Below, in pieces: positions 1-12,189 of a DNA stretch of 64,000 nucleotides. The position numbers and the translations under genes are program-made. This stretch comes from Liolophura sinensis (taxonomy: Eukaryota; Mollusca; Polyplacophora; Chitonida; Chitonidae). How positions within the stretch are numbered: the stretch's first letter is position 1; each line of letters starts with the position of its first letter. The stretch is from positions 24,402,226-24,466,225 of the forward strand of contig NC_088301.1 of NCBI RefSeq assembly GCF_032854445.1, read 5' to 3'. The notes beneath the pieces are model-generated. The model was not told where the DNA came from and searched no databases. It saw only the letters and a list, made by a program, of their open reading frames with translations.

Positions 1-834
1 AATACCTCTCCATGAAATGATACTGGAGAGAATATGAGCACATACTTTCTTGAAAAGGACCACAAATTCCACCAGTAGGAAATTGTTCAGACTAGAGCTG
101 ACCTTCAGCTACCCCGAGTCATTACATGTTCGTGATAAAAGCTCTGGCACCTGTAAATATATATCGTGTATCACCTGTAATTTGTGTACCTGTACTTTGT
201 ACAGGCGTACCTATACCGAGGGTGACACTGTCATCCCCCTCCCCTCATATTCCTGTGTGGGTCACATGCTTCAGGGTAAGAAAAGCTGGCAGAAATGAAA
301 GGCTGGTACAAGTTCATGTAAGCTAGCTATATGCAAACGTGTTTGGCCGTGCACAAGCAAGTACTTACTTGTAATTGATTTATCAAGCTGATTTATATGC
401 CAGTTTAATAATTATGTTGCTCCACATCTTATAAAGATTGTATGCTGTCAAAACACATTAAAATACACACAAAAAAAAAGAAACGACAGCAGAAAGCAAT
501 TTTTCAATTTTCAAGAACCAAATTAATTAAGGCAGCATGTATCCAATTGAGAAATTTGGATTTGTGGAGGAATTGTAAACTTTTTTTTTTTTGGCATGAA
601 ATTGGAATTCGATATTGAGTTAGATAGCCCAGAATGTGCTCTCGCATTGAATCATCAATGCATATGCGTACATATTATTTGCTCTTCAGATGCACAGATT
701 TATGAGCCACAAAGAAAAGCAGGTGATGAATTGGTGAAATATTATGTACTAGCTGGGAATCAAGTGTATAAAAAGCCAGGAATTGTACGTCTTATTTTCA
801 ATATTAATCCATCATTATTGACTTTATTTGATGT
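1..834. other. Unique AT-rich sequence, no gene recognised
   Basis: AT-rich sequence with short A/T runs (about 470-480 and 580-593). An open frame at 596-841 (81 codons) has no recognisable domain and runs into a MITE end, so I do not call it a gene. Confidence 0.6.
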
Positions 835-1047
835 ACTGTAATTTTTCAACCTTTTCGCATGTTTGCAAGGTGTTTATTCAAGCATATTCTGTAGGCCTTA
901 TTCTTTGTAGACTGACTGATAAAATTATACCTTTTGCGAACGGTGAAATTGGCCAATCCAACCAGTGTAGTTTTGTGTATAAAATCAAATTATAAATGTG
1001 CATAAATTGCACTGAAAATTGCTCTCCCCTAAAGGTTGAAGAATTAG
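835..1047 (+). mobile_element. MITE family A, copy 1
   Basis: The ends are imperfect inverted repeats: TGTAATTTTTCAACCTTT at the left and AAAGGTTGAAGAATTAG at the right. The body, including ACTGATAAAATTATACC and AAATTGCACTGAAA, reappears in reverse orientation at 4084-4303. About 213 bp and no coding capacity, so a non-autonomous DNA transposon. The superfamily is not assigned. Confidence 0.7.
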
Positions 1048-2145
1048 GGCACATGCACAAGATGACATTGTGACGATGATGCCATGTCTGGATGTATTGG
1101 GTTATGTAGGCAGTCTGATGGCCGCACTGTTTGCCTGTATAACATCTTGTGTGGAAGGGTGGTGCTGAATTTATTCAGGGTGACAAGGAGCTATAGTAAG
1201 TGTTCCTTACCCTTAAATAGCACCCACTGTCCCTGATGGGTGTCACCTGACCCTTCCTAGAGATAACCCCTAGACTACCAGGCCTGAATTCACCCCACAC
1301 TTAAGGACACTGTTCTCAGTGTGTAACACTTGACCAGTCCTCTCACCCTTGTAGGATGTACATGCATGCACCTTGTACTGTTATAAATATATAATCTTTA
1401 ATCTCAACCAAGAGGCTTACAACACAGCAGGCTATTATTAGCTAAACTGAAACCTTTTAAAAGAAAATTTTAAATGATTATTTTCATGCACTGTGATAAA
1501 ATAAGCGAGTTTTTTTTTAGGGAGTTTTTTTATTTTTTATTTGGTCGTGTTCAGTCCCACGTTGACTGCTTTGATAAGACCTAAGTTTAGTTTCCTCGTT
1601 CATGTGTAGACACAGAGTCACCAGTTAAAGTGTGTTTAAACTATTCAATGGTTTGAGCCCACCTTTTTCACAGGCACATGTCTGTATGGTAGACAAGTGT
1701 CATGAAGATCCAGTTAAGAGTATTTAACTGGTTTTTTTGTTCATACGTGGGCGAGGAAGCCATATTTGACTGAGTATAGCATATAAAAGGTAATCTTCTC
1801 AATGACTTGTACATTGTAATGACAGAGTACACGGATACCCTACATAATAAGACGAAAATGTAAGAAAAGTACAAGCTCCTGGCCAGCCACTGTTTTACAC
1901 ATTTATTGCACAGTTCTAACATGATAAAGTGGTCCTGAAAATTTGACATAGCTCTGTTTTCAGGGTTCCTTTTACAACATTATTGGGGTGTAAAATAGGA
2001 TAATTAGGATGCAAATTTTGTTTGGTCTTAAAATGAGGCTTCGGTTTTATAATTATGATTTCGTCAGACTACACTTCATTGATTTAACAAACGACTTATC
2101 TCCATCTGAAGTTTGTTTTAACCAAATACAACAGAAGATAGAAAC
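1048..2145. other. Unique sequence with a possible degraded SINE
   Basis: No gene recognised. Around 1525-1700 there is a T-rich stretch, then ATTTGGTCGTGTTCAGTCCC and GGCACATGTCTGTATGGTAG, which loosely resembles a decayed minus-strand SINE. I would not insist on it. Confidence 0.4.
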
Positions 2146-2149
2146 AAAT

Positions 2150-2460
2150 TCTGAGCACCATTGTATGGTTGTAAATGTTCACCAATCAATCAATCAATCA
2201 ATCAATCACTGTTTCTAAATGTAGTTTAGTGCAGCATTGATCACTGATCAATTAATCACTGTTTCTTCCACTCATGAGAAGGACTACTAAAGTATAAATG
2301 TAATATTCTTGAATGTTAGACATATTAAACACAGTGCAATCCATCAATCAATCAATCAGTCATAGGAGTTACTCTATAATTCTTCCACTACCATTAAAAA
2401 AGTGTGATATTCTTGAGTATGGTTTGAAACGCCAATCAAACAGTCAGTCAGTAAATCAGA
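2150..2460 (+). repeat. Cluster of SINE 3' tails with (CAAT)n ends
   Basis: Three segments end in CAAT/CAGT repeats: about 2180-2209, 2341-2360 and 2430-2455. The second and third are preceded by TAATATTCTTGAATGTTAG and GATATTCTTGAGTATGG, the conserved 3' end of the window's main SINE families. No tRNA heads are visible, so these are 5'-truncated or decayed plus-strand insertions side by side. Confidence 0.6.
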
Positions 2461-4083
2461 GGAGTGGAATTGGTGTTAACAGTGTATTTTTAGAGGTTGT
2501 ACTTCTGGTAATTGGACTGTGAAAGTTGAATAAGTTTCATAAGATAAAGATGAGTTTTAAGATGTATCATGCAGTGATAAAATCAGTTGTTCACAGATTT
2601 GAACTCCGAATAGTTGTGAAATACCATAGCTTTGGTTTTAGCCCTTCTCCCTCCTAGGGACACATACCAAAGCACCTGTTTTTTAGATGATGTACATTAC
2701 CAGTTCGACAGGTGACCCTAGGGCAGGCAGACCCAGGGAGAGGGTACATGTATGTTAAGCCAGGTACTAAACTAGTACAAAAGAAAACCAAATAATTTGT
2801 TCAATTTCCTGTCCTTAACCTTACTATGAAAGGGGGGTTCCAAGGGTGAGTTGGTTTGCCAGGAGGGTAAATACTGTAATACTTTCACCCTTTCTTTCCT
2901 TTTTACCTGGTGCATATTTTCATGTTGTAAATGAGAGCTTTTTTGCTGCCTGCTCACATGAAGTTCTGATTTTTTTTTTTTATGAATGCTTACAATATAG
3001 AACCATTGTGATTTTTGATCCAGATTCAGTCTGATTAAACACATTAACTTTCCATTTAAAGCTTTTAGATTAGAGCAGGTGAAATGACAAAGAGTTGAGG
3101 ACACAGGTGTCTGTGGGGGAGAGTCGAGCTTTTCAGGCATAGAATTTGTCGTATATGTAAGATCTTTTTAAGAACTGAAACACAGACCTTGGTATCTTGA
3201 AACAGTCTCAAAATAAATTAAGTCAGACTTAAGAACTAATTTGAAAATAGATTAATTAGCCTTAAACTTGTGACATACCTCACACATTTTTATTTTGATA
3301 CTACTTTATTTTGAGTTACCTGTGAATATCACAATAACATTAAGACAGCTTCGTGATTTTACCTTGGCCTGATATATGTCTGAAAATGTATACTACATAT
3401 ATAGTGGGTGATATAACGGAAAGTTGCAGTCTTTCAAGTCAGACTTTCACAAGTCAGAAGTTCACCCTTAACGTCGGACTGGCATATGAGTGCTGGTCTT
3501 AAGACGTAGGTGAAAAGTGGCGGGACAGTGGAGCGGATGATGCACAGGTGATCAGAAGCCCCGTGCCATGCTGATAACATCAGCATATTAATGAGACTTT
3601 CTGCTCCATCTGCTCCTGTATGCTCATTCCGGGGATGGGTGAGGGGTTAAGATTATACTTGGTAAATCCTGTCTAATTAAAGACAATCTCTGTGCTCTGT
3701 TAACGCTGGCTATTTATGTATTATCAGCATCAAGAAGCAATTCTCTGTCTTCGTTCAATTGTCCGAAGAACACCGGAAATCATTTATTACAGACATTTTA
3801 TAAGATGCCTCATATGTCTGTAAGTGAATCTAATTCTGGAGCGGTGAGGCTGAACCGGCATGTTTACCTCGAGGCATTAAACACTACACTGATATGTATT
3901 CGGCCCAAGTCTAAAAAGCTGATATGGTGAGCCACAAAAATCATCATTGATTTCGACTAGTTTTTGGCCGGATGTTGTTAACTGTACAAGGTAAAGTGGT
4001 ATTTATTAAAAAAAAAATTAAAAAAGGTCGAACAGTGCAGCTTAAATCTTTTGACCATGGCTGAGTAACATGTATACATTTAA
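2461..4083. other. Unique sequence; complex, CNE-like at 3400-3830
   Basis: No gene recognised. From about 3400 to 3830 the sequence loses its low-complexity character and shows dense distinct motifs, including a perfect 7-bp inverted repeat at 3568-3586 (ATGCTGA, 5-nt gap, TCAGCAT) followed by CATATTAATGAG. It could be a conserved regulatory segment, but conservation cannot be judged from one sequence. Confidence 0.35.
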
Positions 4084-4303
4084 CATAATTCCTCAACCAT
4101 ATTGCACATGCAAGAGGAACTTTCAGTGCAATTTGTGGACATTTTTGGTTTAATTTCGAAGGAAAAACTGGATTGGTTGGATTTGCCCATTTTAGGACTT
4201 GACAAAAAGTGTAATTTTATCAGTCAACACACACTATAATTCACTCAGAATACACTAGAGTAAACAACTTGCAAAAATGCGAAATGGTGGAAGAATTACA
4301 GTA
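4084..4303 (-). mobile_element. MITE family A, copy 2 (inverted relative to copy 1)
   Basis: Read on the minus strand it begins TACTGTAATTCTTCCACC, ends ATGGTTGAGGAATTATG, and follows copy 1 through its body (ACTGATAAAATTACAC, CAAATTGCACTGAAAG). About 220 bp against 213 bp for copy 1. The two copies lie about 3 kb apart in opposite orientations. Confidence 0.7.
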
Positions 4304-4435
4304 TACGTGATCAAGAGTTTTATCTAAGAAAGGTGTTTAAAGGTGAGTTTGAAAGGCTTGTGAGATCTTACTGGTGGCATAAAACACTATTTGATGACCC
4401 ATTTTTTTCAGGGCAGTTTCAGGGCGAATACAAAA

Positions 4436-4487
4436 CTGTAATTCTTCAACCGTTTTGCATGTTTGCAAGGTGGTTATTCAAGCTGAG
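4436..4487 (+). mobile_element. MITE family A, truncated copy 3
   Basis: CTGTAATTCTTCAACC then CATGTTTGCAAGGTGGTTATTCAAGC matches the first 50 bp of copy 1 and then breaks off at the start of the 68-bp tandem array. Confidence 0.6.
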
Positions 4488-5095
4488 GGCATTATTGTAT
4501 GTATACATGGTTTACACCTTGCACTGAGACTACCTCCATCTCAAACTGACTGCATTCATATCTTTATGTCATACATGGTTTACATCTAGCACTGAGGCTA
4601 CCTCCATCTCAAACTGACTGCATTCATATCTTTATGTCATACATGGTTTACACCTTGCACTCAGGCTACCTCCATCTCAAACTGACTGCATTCATAACTT
4701 TATGTCATACATGGTTTACACCTAGCACTGAGGCTGCCTCCATCTCAAACTGACTGCATTCATATCTTTATGTCATACATGGTTTACACCTTTCACTGAG
4801 GCTACCTCCATCTCAAACTGACTGCATTCATATCTTTATGTCATACATGGTTTACACCTTGCACTCAGGCTGCTTTCAGCCTCAAACTGACTGCATTCAT
4901 ATCTCTATGTCATACATGGTTTACACCTTTCACTGAGGCTACCTCCATCTCAAACTGACTGCATTCATAACTTTATGTCATACATGGTTTACACCTTGCA
5001 CTCAGGCTACCTCCATCTCAAACTGACTGCATTCATATCTCTATGTCATACATGGTTTACACCTAGCACTGAGGCTACCTTCAGCCTCAAAATTG
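4488..5095 (+). repeat. 68-bp tandem array, 9 copies, apparently grown from a SINE tail
   Basis: CATACATGGTTTACACC recurs with its ATGG at 4507, 4575, 4643, 4711, 4779, 4847, 4916, 4984 and 5052, a 68-bp period (one unit 69 bp). Each unit carries GCTACCTCCATCTCAAACTG followed by ACTGCATTCATATC. The last unit runs into ATTGATTGCCATCATATAAG and a TTCTTGAGTATG tail. The unit therefore looks like the family-1/3 SINE 3' region multiplied in place. Units differ by only a few bases, so the expansion is recent. Confidence 0.85.
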
Positions 5096-5160
5096 ATTGC
5101 CATCATATAAGGGAAACATTCTTGAGTATGACTTTAAAAAACAGTAAGTTAAGTTAATAT
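5096..5160 (+). mobile_element. SINE 3' tail abutting the 68-bp array
   Basis: CATCATATAAGGGAAACATTC followed by TTGAGTATGACTTTAAAAAAC matches the conserved 3' end of the window's SINEs. It is continuous with the last tandem unit. Confidence 0.5.
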
Positions 5161-8148
5161 CTGGTTGATAGGTTTAAACATTTATCTTCGCTTTCTTTTT
5201 AATTAAAATAACTGTTATTTTTACAAACTGAGACATGACTTTAGTTCATTTTGAATGCACCAAGAACTGTTTGCTTCATGGCCCAGGTAGTTTTCTGCTG
5301 TATGTTCCATGGTGAAAATGTGCTGTTTGCATTTCTGTTTCAACATGGATCTAGGATCTAGGGTTAAGGATAGTGGCAGTTCAGCTCATGCTACAGGCTT
5401 TAGATAGCAGTGATATGGTAGGGGAGCTGTATGATTAGAGTGACTACGGCAGTCAGGTAGGTATTAACTAGTACACTGGCTAAAGAATCAGCTGGGCAGG
5501 TGGTTTGTCTGCAGGTAATGTGGACTTAAGGAGGCATTTCCTGTCTTCTAATCGGGTCATCTATTGCTCACATCTATCCAGCACTCTGCCAGGTAGATTT
5601 GCCTACATTTGTTTGATCTTGACCCGAACACTTTCAGTCAAACAAGCCAAGAGGTTGTCGTTATTTATCAACACGATTGGCCTTCTTTTACCTACACATG
5701 TGGATATATACCTCCTCTAAGCCTGATAAGGGCTTCATTGCTTAGGTATTAATCCCCTGTTGAAGAATTTTACAGCCTAATATGAAAGCAAGATTTTTAA
5801 AGAAGGGACGAGCATGTAATGTGTGGGAAAATAGTATTTTTACGTGTCTTCTTTCCAGTTGTAGGATGTTGAAGAGAAATTAAAAATTAAATGCTGAGCA
5901 TTAAAATAAAATTGAAAAAAAAAAATCAAACCACTCAGATCTATGTGATGTATATCTGTGTCTGATTATCTTTGTGTTAAGCTGTTGAATCAGTGGCCTG
6001 AGTTCAGGTGAGAGACTGCAAGGCACACCTTTTACCTGACACAGGTGTTAATTGAATTATCTGTCTGTACAGCTGATGATACCTGGGTGTGATAGCTAGG
6101 CCAGGCCTACCTGTCTATCTCACCTGCAACCATACTTGTTAAGACTCACCTGTGGATACACAGCGACTTTAACGAGCTAAGACTAGGGTTTTACCTGGAG
6201 GCAGTGGTAGTCAAACAGTAAATGTGAATGTCAGAATCACTACCATACATACATAATGCATGTGTTCTGCCTGGGGCAACTGAGCCTACCGAATGAGAGC
6301 AGGGAATCGGAGGGAGGAGAGAAGTGCTTACAGAGCTGTCTGTACACATGTACCTATAGGGCAGCGTTTAACAGGCTCTTAAAGAGACTTGAAATTATAG
6401 CGTCAGAGTAATAAACCCCTACTTATGTACCTATTTTGCAGTAATGATAAGGCAAATATTTCTGCAGCTAATTTGGTTTTCATGAGCAATTGGCATCTAG
6501 ATCTTAGTATGTATATGTTTTTTCTTTTCTTTTAAGAATGCAAGATTTTTTCACGCTGTGATAAGTTTCCTGTTTAGCAAGTCACCACTTAGAATTTTAA
6601 GAAGATTTTTTGAAAAGTATATATGTATATGTAAATATAACTGCTGTTGGCAGTTGCAGATTAGACTAATCAGACCTAGAAGGGGATTTATGCATTATTT
6701 ATGTCGGAAATTCTTTTGGGGGTTACCTGTGTGCTTTATGGTAAAACTTACTGTGAATTTTTTTTTTGGAAATAATTTAAAATACAGTTTTTATTTCCCA
6801 GACTTTATGACCTTGATATAGACATACATACCATAACATTATCCCAGTGAGAAGGTGGTTGTATCATTGTACCGTACACATAATGGAGTTAAACAAAATA
6901 TTGAAAAATTAGGGAAGTGTGCAATAAAATTACAGGTATAATTTGATGTGAAGGTTTACTGATGTTTGGGCATGTCTGGTCACTCAGCGGTCAAGCTTGA
7001 TGTAGATTCATCTGACCACTGTGTCCATATATGTTGGAAAGTTTAAGGGCCGTTCATCTGCGGCAGGGAAAGGTGAAATCTCCTTTGATCTGACCACAGA
7101 GGAAATAGTTTTCCACTGACCACAGAGCTGTTATCAACCAGGGGGTGTGGAACACGGCACCAAACCTAAGGCTTTCATACATACCACATCATAACAGGAA
7201 ACCTGGCATTAGTCATGGTTTGTGGTAGAGGTAAACACTAACTCCATGTCCTTACACATGTTTCTGTCCTGTCCCCCTCCCCCTCCCCCTCCATGCTCCC
7301 CTAACAGGACCACATACAGACCAGATAAACACCCACAAAAGCCTCAGATTAACACCTTAGTTATTATACACATATCTTGACCTTTCATAATTTCATAATG
7401 TTTTTTAGGTACCTTGCACAGATTATAATGCTAAAAAGTGGCAAGGTTGGGTTTTGATCCAGTAACCTTACTGTTATTAACCTAACCTAAAGCTATACAT
7501 GTCAAAACTTCTAGACTACACCTTTCTTGGTATTTATAGAATCTGTGCTGTGCAACCATTACTGAAACAACTTCCTGTAAATGTGGCTGAGGTCCTTGTA
7601 ATGTGAATACCCATATTATTTTGACGATTTCTTAGAAAATTACCAAATCCAAATAAAAAAAATGTCACAAAGTGACAAAGTGCTAAATGCAGACAACCTG
7701 GAAAATACAGTTTTAAGCTCAGGTCATTTCATTTAATTTTTTTTTCCTACTTCAGTCTGGATACTGTAGTGATTGAAGAAATTGAAACTAAAACACAGGT
7801 TGGCATTTTTGAAAACTGTAAACTGCTCTACCTGAGCAGAAACTTTAGGGTGTACGTGTTTGTGTCAGGTGTTCAGTAACTAAGAAGGATAATTTGTGTG
7901 CCCCAGGGTCGAGCCTGTACCCAAAGCCCCAGGTAGAATCAGGTAACATTTAATACCCTGTAACACATAGTCAGCATACAATCTGTACCTTTTCTTAGGA
8001 TAACTGTAACAATAGTGATTGATGAACAGTTACACAATGACAGGTGAGGCTGGAGAGGGTAGCCCGTGAAGTGGTTCATGTTAACATGTGTCGTAATGAG
8101 GTGAGCTTTAAGTGTGCTGAGGATGGTAGAGGCCTCGCTTCACAGTCC
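5161..8148. other. Unique sequence, no gene recognised
   Basis: Intron-like AT-rich sequence with several open frames of at most 87 codons, none resembling a known protein. Contains the E-box cluster at 6005-6152 and a CCCCCT repeat near 7273-7291. Confidence 0.6.
6005..6152. promoter_or_regulatory. Candidate regulatory segment: cluster of CAGGTG/CACCTG E-boxes
   Basis: Exact CAGGTG or its complement CACCTG occurs at 6005, 6042, 6121 and 6147, with CAGCTG at 6070 and further ACCTG half-matches between. CAGGTG is the Snail/ZEB/E-protein type E-box, and ACAGGTGTT also fits a T-box half-site. Clustering suggests an enhancer or silencer, but the motif is short and ACCTGT-like words are common across this window. 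Confidence 0.25.
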
Positions 8149-9390
8149 ACATTAACACACCCCATCCCACAGTATCACACCCCATCCCACAGTAACACAC
8201 CCCTTCCCACTGTATCACACCCCATCCCACAGTAACACACCCCATCCCACAGTATCACACCCCATCCCACAGTAACACACCCTATCCCACAGTATCACAC
8301 CCCATCCCACAGTAACACACCCCATCTCACAGTAACACACCCCATCCCACAGTATCACACCCCATCCCACAGTATCACACCCCATCCCAGAGTATCACAC
8401 CCCATCCCACAGTAACACACCCTATCCCACAGTATCACACCCCATCCCACAGTATCACACCCTATCCCACAGCATCACACCTCATCCCACAGTAACACAC
8501 CCCATCCCACTGTATCACACCCCATCCCACAGTAACACACCCCATCCCACAGTAACACACCACATCCCACTGTATCACACCCCATCCCACAGTAACACAC
8601 CCCATCCCACAGTAACACACCCTATCCCACAGTAACACACCCCATCCCACAGTATCACACCTCATCCCATAGCAACACACCCCATCCCACAGTAACACAC
8701 CACATTCCACAGTAACACACCACATCCCACTGTATCACACCCCATCCCACAATAACACACCCATCCCACAGTAACACACCCATCCCACAGTATTACACCC
8801 CATCCCACAGTAACACACCCTATCCCATAGTAATACACCCCATCCCACAGTATCACACCCCATCCCATAGCAACACACCCCATCCCACAGTAACACACCC
8901 CATCCCACTGTATCACACCCCATCCCACAGTATCACATCCCATCCCACTGTATCACACCCCATCCCACAGTAACACACCCCATCCCACAGTATCACACCC
9001 CATCCCACAGTAACACACCCCATCCCACAGTAACACACCCATCCCACAGTATCACATCCCATCCCACAGTAACACACCCTATCCCACAGTAACACACCCC
9101 ATCCCACAGTATCACACCCCATCCCACAGTATCACACCCCATCCCACAGTATCACATCCCATCTCACTGTATCACACCCCATCCCACAGTAACACACCCC
9201 ATCCCACAGTATCACACCCCATCCCATAGTAACACACCCTATCCCACAGTAACACACCCCATCCCACAGTATCACATCCTATCCCACAGTAACACACCTC
9301 ATCCCACTGTATCACACCCCATCCCACAGTAACACACCCCATCCCACAGTATTACACCCCATCCCACAGTAACACACCCTATCTCATAGT
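8149..9390. repeat. 20-bp minisatellite, about 62 copies, C-rich on plus strand
   Basis: The unit is CCCATCCCACAGTAACACAC, with variants AGTATCACAC and ACTGTATCAC in loose alternation. A few units lose one C (for example near 8760 and 9040), shifting the register. On the minus strand each unit carries GGG and GGGG runs. Apparent minus-strand reading frames (repeats of GVLLWDGV-like residues) come from the repeat and are not genes. Confidence 0.95.
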
Positions 9391-11601
9391 TAGTGGACAC
9401 CACCCCACTCTCAATCATACCCCCTTCCATGCCTGTGTCATAGTTACTGAACACTATCCCCACCGACTACTCATGAGTAGCTGACTGTAAACAGCAAGTG
9501 TTGCAGTATTATGCTAATAACAGTATGCTTAATTTCTCCTGATTTTCCTATCTTACAGCGTCTCGCCATGTACTTGTTCTTGTTACAACGTAGTCTCCTT
9601 TGAGGTAACATAAGATGGTTAATACTTCTGAGCCACCAAGTTTAATAGTCAGAAATGTCACACCTGTAATCAGTGATTTTCACCTGTCCAAAAAGCTTGA
9701 CACATTTTCTGATCTATACTAGCTCAGTGATTAGACGTCCTGGCTCCTCTTAAGACTTTGTTATTCCACCAGAACACTACTGTATACCAGAGATAAATAA
9801 AACACCTGAGTTAACAGAGCCACTAAATTATACCTACATTTGGTGAAATTACCTACGTACTAGCCGGCAAATAACCTGTATACCATTGCAGTGCCAGACG
9901 CTGACTAACCTTCTAATATACATTAGCCCCAGTGGGAGGGGGTCTTCTCTAGGAAGGCCTGTCCCTGGTTGTGTGGTAACTTGACACTATTATGAATAAA
10001 CAGAGTGTATACATGTATACCTCCACCTACATGTGCTGGCCTGTAACTAAACATGTGGAAACCAAATTTGAGAGATCACAATCAGCTGTTCCCATGCCTG
10101 GCTTTTGATCATTATACTTACATACTTAATTATGTGTCCATTTCAAAGACGAGATTTAGCTTTTCGAATCATATTACAACAGGAGTTTGCTGTTTTGTCT
10201 GTATCAATTTCAGGGTGAAAGGGCCCTAGTTAATTGTTATGATAGAGGAAGGAGTTTATGTTTATTTGGTTCTTGTTGTTTGCAAGGTGCATCGTTTCAT
10301 CCATTTTGTGGTATTGAAAGATGTAAATTCCTGACTTTCGACATTTACAAACATCAGTCAAAATGCATACATGTATTCATTTTGTTGTGTCAAAATAGAC
10401 ACTTGTAGTATAAAGTTATCTTTTAGGTGGTGAAATCAAATTTAGCAATAAGGCTGGCTTTAGTCAGACTTTGACTGGTTACCTGGAAATTCTCCACAGT
10501 ATAATGGTGGTATTTGATTCACTTCTCAGAAATAGCATGGACACTCATATATTCCCAAATAATTGTCACAGATATATTTTCCCACAGGTGACAGACGGTA
10601 TCACTTGTTTATTTATTTGTCGAGTTTCTTGTAATGGCTGTGTACCTTTGTGGATCGCTGGATTGACCCGCCTCACACCTGCTGCTCCAACCCCCTCCCC
10701 ATTACAAACGAACAATGCAGTTACGCACACCAGCTGTATCACCTTCATAGCATGTAGTGTTGCTGGAGTGAAGCAAGGGAGATAACCCTGTCTTCTCCCT
10801 CAGTCTCTCACTCTGTGAGGCCCTGGCCACTTGACATGTGTTTGTGATAATTGGTTGAAATGCTCAGTGGACTTAAGGTGCTTTGGTCTCTATATCTAAC
10901 AAGTGTTTATTTTTGCTGGTCAAAAGATCACCTCCTGCTGATGTGAACAGAAGGCTGAGGGGTTTTTCGAGCCACTATATCAAAGTCTAAACACTGTTTG
11001 AACTGTGGAGACCATTCGCCACAGTAACCCGATCAGCGGTCCATTTAGGAATAGTCTGACTGAACCATACGTGACCTGAGCTCAGTTTCAGAATGTGGAA
11101 AAGAAAAAAACAATACGCATTTTTTTTCTTCTTTTTAGCACACATACCATGGTACTGCCACAAAAGTAATGGGTTACGAGTGCAATACCAACTGACCAGT
11201 TCTTTTTTAGTATAATAGGTTTGCCTACATTGACCAACTTAACTTCAGAATTTACATTTCAGGGCATTTGACATCTGTTCCAAAGATTTTATTACATGTT
11301 CAGGTGTGCGTTTTAGATATGAGAGAAGCTGTTTTGAGGGAAATTTTCAGGAATGTCTTAAGACGTAATAATCGGAGGGCAGGGTTTTCAGCTAATTCCA
11401 TTCTTATTTGTTTGTTTATGAAGAATAAAGCATGTCAGTGTCGTACACTGCTCTAGGTGTGCTGGCAACTTAGCACTCCTTGGGAACAGGTCCCCTTGTG
11501 ATGGGGGTAATCTGTGTGATTTTTTGAATAAGACAGAATTTAATCGAACTTGGAATTGGAGAGTTATAACCAAAACATAATTTAATATCAGAATTGTTAC
11601 A
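9391..11601. other. Unique sequence, no gene recognised
   Basis: Open frames up to 104 codons (10471-10785) have no recognisable domain and no convincing splice structure. Confidence 0.6.
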
Positions 11602-11613
11602 AGCTAGAGATGA

Positions 11614-11954
11614 GCGAGTGAGTGGTTGGGGTATAACGTCGTACTTTTTCAGTCCTATAACGATGAAGGAATCCTTAGAGTGCATGTAATGTGCCTCCTT
11701 TGTTGCAGGACGGATTTCCTAGTGCTCTTTTATCTAGTGCTGCTTCAGTGAGATGCCTTACCAAGGGCAAGTAAGCTGCCCCGCCCGAACCATTATACGT
11801 AAACGGCTTAACCAGTCATTGCACTATCCCCTTCATGCTGAACGCTTAGCGAGGAAGATACAACTTCCTTTTCTAAAGTCTTAGGTGTGACTCGAGCTAG
11901 GATTGACTGTGGATCTACTGCTCCCGAAAGGGACCCTCGACCAACTGTGCTATC
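11614..11954 (-). mobile_element. tRNA-derived SINE, family 2, full-length with 12-bp target-site duplication
   Basis: AGCTAGAGATGA flanks the element perfectly at 11602-11613 and 11955-11966, the signature of retrotransposition. Read on the minus strand, it starts with a tRNA-like head (AGCACAGTTGGTCGAGGG as A box and CAATCCTAG near the B box). It then has a body with a CCGCCCGAACC-like tract (plus-strand reading) and ends towards ...CACTCGC. I recall this type of body from molluscan genomes. About 341 bp. Confidence 0.85.
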
Positions 11955-12189
11955 AGCTAGAGATGAATACAAAACATTATGTAAACTAACTTGTTTCGTG
12001 TTAAATTACCTGTGTAATGGTTCCTCTGGGCCTGTTGTATGCCCATAGAACCTCGCTGACATGATGCTGAGGGTAGATCGGTACAGCACAGAATGTGCAA
12101 CTTTACGTTTAAAAAATGACATGTTTTAAAGATAGAGATAAAACATAAATGAAATTTAATGTTTGTAAGTTTGATGTATAGAATTCAAC

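Noticed and set aside
8462-9122. Minus-strand frames encoding repeats of GVLLWDGV-like residues
   Set aside because: Produced by the 20-bp minisatellite. The unit is not a multiple of three and several frames overlap over the same DNA.
8149-9390. CRISPR-like regular repeats
   Set aside because: No unique spacers, head-to-tail identical units, and a eukaryotic context.
11614-11954. tRNA gene calls from A/B-box-like sequence here and at 21400-21460, 35283-35365, 39600-39700
   Set aside because: The boxes belong to SINE heads flanked by target-site duplications. No intact cloverleaf with a plausible acceptor stem was seen.
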